Shown here piece by piece: positions 61,514 through 64,000 of a stretch of DNA of 64,000 nt. Numbering within the stretch: position 1 is the first letter of the stretch; the number at the start of each line of letters is the position of its first letter. This stretch comes from Eubacterium sulci ATCC 35585 (GTDB taxonomy: Bacteria; Bacillota; Clostridia; Peptostreptococcales; Anaerovoracaceae). The translations under genes and the position numbers were made by a program. The notes under the pieces were generated by a model that was not told the origin of the DNA, did not search any database, and was given only the letters and a program-made list of their open reading frames with translations. The stretch is taken from positions 1,178,001 through 1,242,000 of the forward strand of contig CP012068.1 of the NCBI GenBank assembly GCA_001189495.1, given 5' to 3'.

Positions 61514-64000
61514 TTAGAAGAAGCTTAGCTGATCTGTCTCTGGAAGACCATCAAAGATTCCGTATGCTCTAAGTGACTCTAGAGCTGTGCGATTTACCTT
61601 TGATCTTATCACAGCATCTTCTACCGTATCAAAAGGCTTCTCCTCGTATGCCTCAACAAATGATGTTGCAGCAGAACCTCCCATTCCATCTATGACTACA
61701 AATGGAAGCAGAACCTCACCATCCTCGACCCAGAATTTAAGAGCCTTGGAGTGTCCAAGTTTAGGCATGCGGAACTTAAATCCCCTAGCATACATCTCAT
61801 AGGCAACCTCGTAGACAAGAATTTCTGCCATTTCCTTAGGTGAAGCATTCTTACCCTTGGTTATGGTTTCCTCTATCTTGTTGAGACAAGCTGATGGTCC
61901 CTGAAGGATTACTGATGCATTAAAGTCAGCAGCTACTGAAGTAAAGTGCGTTGCATAAAACTCCTGCGGATAATAAACCTTATACCATGCCATTCTAAAT
62001 GACATCATTGTATAAGCAACAGCGTGGGCTCTAGGGAACATGTACTGAATTTTGATACATGAATCAATATACCAATCAGGTACTCCATGATCCTTCATGA
62101 TTCCTAGAAGCTCGTCACTGAGCGGCTTATTCTTTCTTACCTTCTCCATGATATCAAAGGATGTCTTGTTTTCGATACCCTTGGAATGAGGTAGTTCATG
62201 ATGTCATCTCGAGTAGATATTACCTCTCTCATGGTTGCAGTTCCATCTTTGATGTAGTCCTGCGCATTGTTTAGCCAAACATCTGTACCGTGTGAAAACC
62301 CTGATATTCTGACTAGGTCAGCGAACTTGTCAGGCTTAGTATCATCGAGCATCTGACGTACAAAAGATGTGCCAAACTCAGGTATCGCATAGCTTCCATG
62401 CGTGAACTTATAGTTTTCGTCCTTTATATCTAGCGCTTCTGTGCCGTTGAAAATGCTGAGCACTTTTCTATCTGTCAGGTCTATTTGTAGCGGGTCAACT
62501 CCTGTCATATCCTGAAGTTGCCTTATCATCGAAGGTACGTTGTGTCCTAGGATGTCAAGTTTTAGTAGGTTTTGATCTATCTTGTGATAATCAAAGTGCG
62601 TTGTTACAACATCTGACTTAGCATCATTTGCGGGTCTTTGAACCGGACAGAACTCATAGATTTCGTGATCTTCTGGAACTATTACAATTCCGCCTGGATG
62701 CTGTCCCGTCGTCTTCTTAACCCCTGTACATCCCTTCGCAAGCCTTAATGTATCAAATTTGTTTATCGGAAAGTTCTTTTCCTCTGCAAACTTAAGTACA
62801 TATCCATAAGCAGTCTTGTCAGCCACAGTACTTACAGTACCAGCCTTGTATACGTTTTTTTCACCGAAGATTTCTCCGACATAGCTGTGTGCTCTCGCCT
62901 GGTATTCTCCAGCGAAGTTAAGGTCTATATCAGGCTCCTTATCTCCGTTAAATCCGAGGAAGGTTGCAAACGGAATAGTAAAGCCATCCCTCTTCATCTC
63001 AGTACCGCACTTTGGGCATGCCTTTACAGGCATATCTATTCCACAGTCGTAGAGATTCATATCTCCCCACTCTAGGTGCTTGCAATTAGGGCATACATAA
63101 TGTGGCTCAAGTGGATTAACCTCTGTGATTCCAGCCATTGTCGCAGCAAGTGAAGACCCTACCGAACCTCGCGATCCTACAAGGTAACCATCCTCCAGTG
63201 ACTTGTTAACTAGCATCTGTGCAGAAACATACATGACCGCATAGCCATTTCCTATGATGGAATCAAGTTCCTTATTGAGTCTTTCTTCTATTTCTGACGG
63301 AACATTCTCTCCGTACATCTCATGGACCTTATCCATGCAGGTCTTACGAAGAGTCTCTTCAGCCCCCTCAATCTTAGGAGGATACTTGCCCTTAGGAACT
63401 GGCAGAATTTCTGGAGAAATCATATCAGCAATCTTATTAGGGTTTTCAACAACTATTTCGTAAGCTGTATCATCACCAAGATACGAAAACTCTTCGAGCA
63501 TCTCCTCGGTTGTTCTCATATATAGACCCTGACCATTTTCGGCATCCTTATATCCCATGCCTGCCATGATTATATTTCTAAAAATAGCTGACTCTGGCTC
63601 ATCATAGTGCGCGTCGGTTGTTGCAACTACCATCTTGCCTAGCCTTCTTCCGCATTCCAAAACTCTGCGGTTAAAGTTTCTAAGATCTTCCCTTGACTCG
63701 ACCATGCGCTTTTCTATCATGAACTGATTGTTAATCAAAGGTTGAATCTCTAGATAGTCATAGAAGCTTGCAATTTCATCAAGCTCCGCATCGCTTAAAT
63801 TATTTGAGACCGCTCTATATACCTCACCTGCCTCGCAGGCTGAGCCAATAATTACACCATCCCTATACTTACTGATTACAGATTTAGGAAGTCTAGGCTT
63901 TCTGTAGAAATACTCTATATGAGACATAGAAACCATCTTATATATGTTTTTAAGTCCCTCCTGAGTTGCTGCAAGAAGAATTATGTGGTTAGTTCCCTTC
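61514..64000 (-). CDS. polC: DNA polymerase III PolC-type, C-terminal two-thirds, frame broken at about 62183
   Basis: The gene enters at the right edge and ends at 61514. Visible: part of the PHP region (HIILLAATQEGLKNIYKMV, ATTDAHYDE), a zinc ribbon (CPNCKHLEWGD and CPKCGTEM), the polymerase palm (FLGFNGDKEPDIDLNFAGEY), and the end SLRAYGIFDGLPETDQLSFF. PolC is the replicative polymerase of low-GC Gram-positives. The frame from the edge stops at 62137, but homology continues in the next frame: NYLIP then KGIENKTSFDIMEKVRKNK. One base missing near 62183-62184 (probably CCC read as CC) explains it. The gene is normally essential, so a sequence error is likely. Confidence 0.9.

Noticed and set aside
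62137-62190. Programmed frameshift in polC
   Set aside because: No X-XXY-YYZ slippery site and no stop-linked stimulator; PolC is not known to be recoded, so a sequence error is simpler.

Overview
The window is a 64 kb piece of a low-GC Gram-positive (Firmicutes, class Clostridia) chromosome. The signs are a PolC-type replicative polymerase, a short Firmicutes-type NusA, an L20-type leader before infC-rpmI-rplT, the MurT/GatD pair, RNase Y, sortase-built surface pili, and a butyryl-CoA dehydrogenase/Etf operon. From gene content and codon use I infer an anaerobic butyrate-type Clostridia, possibly of the Anaerovoracaceae (Mogibacterium, Eubacterium sulci type); the sequence alone does not fix the genus. 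Nearly every gene lies on the minus strand; only deoC, maf with its small partner, and rodA are on the plus strand. I found no rRNA, tRNA, insertion sequence, prophage or CRISPR array.

Layout. 1-2.2 kb: start of a Flp/Tad pilus operon (RinA-like protein, SAF-domain CpaB, CpaE-like, CpaF), running off the left edge. 2.4-7.6 kb: beta-CASP nuclease, GlpP, PHP phosphoesterase, GatD and MurT. 7.7-16.6 kb: DJ-1 protein, membrane protein, hpt, then the protein quality-control block tig-clpP-clpX-lon-engB, and a CYTH protein. 16.7-22.4 kb: deoC, an LCP cell-wall ligase, maf, small unknowns, a DUF1697 protein and a MATE pump. 22.5-25.9 kb: bcd-etfB-etfA with a Rex-like operator. 25.9-31.2 kb: thiI, cysteine desulfurase, a second MATE pump, RNase Y. 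31.4-40.4 kb: the shape and division cluster (rodA, minD-like, PBP2, mreD, mreC, mreB, radC), cmk and nrdR. 40.6-45.8 kb: membrane-anchored trigger-factor-like foldase, a Cys-rich small membrane protein, coaBC, a HAD phosphatase and infC-rpmI-rplT. 45.9-51.6 kb: a four-gene sortase pilus operon with a thioester adhesin. 52-64 kb: the conserved polC-rimP-nusA-ylxR-ylxQ-infB-rbfA-nrnA-truB-ribF series, interrupted by mscL and a LytTR regulator.

How the genes work together. Two surface-pilus systems of different types (Tad and sortase) share look-alike leader elements. The MreBCD/PBP2/RodA set makes the lateral wall, the LCP protein attaches polymers to it, and MurT/GatD would amidate its precursor. 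The polC-to-ribF block supplies replication, transcription and translation factors.

Most notable: a GatD without any cysteine and without the catalytic histidine; a CpaE without a P-loop lysine; a 20-bp-period repeat array upstream of a stand-alone LytTR gene; infC starting at ATC behind a terminator with a competing fold; a hairpin between the rimP promoter and rimP; a thioester-domain tip adhesin; and polC broken by an apparent one-base frameshift.
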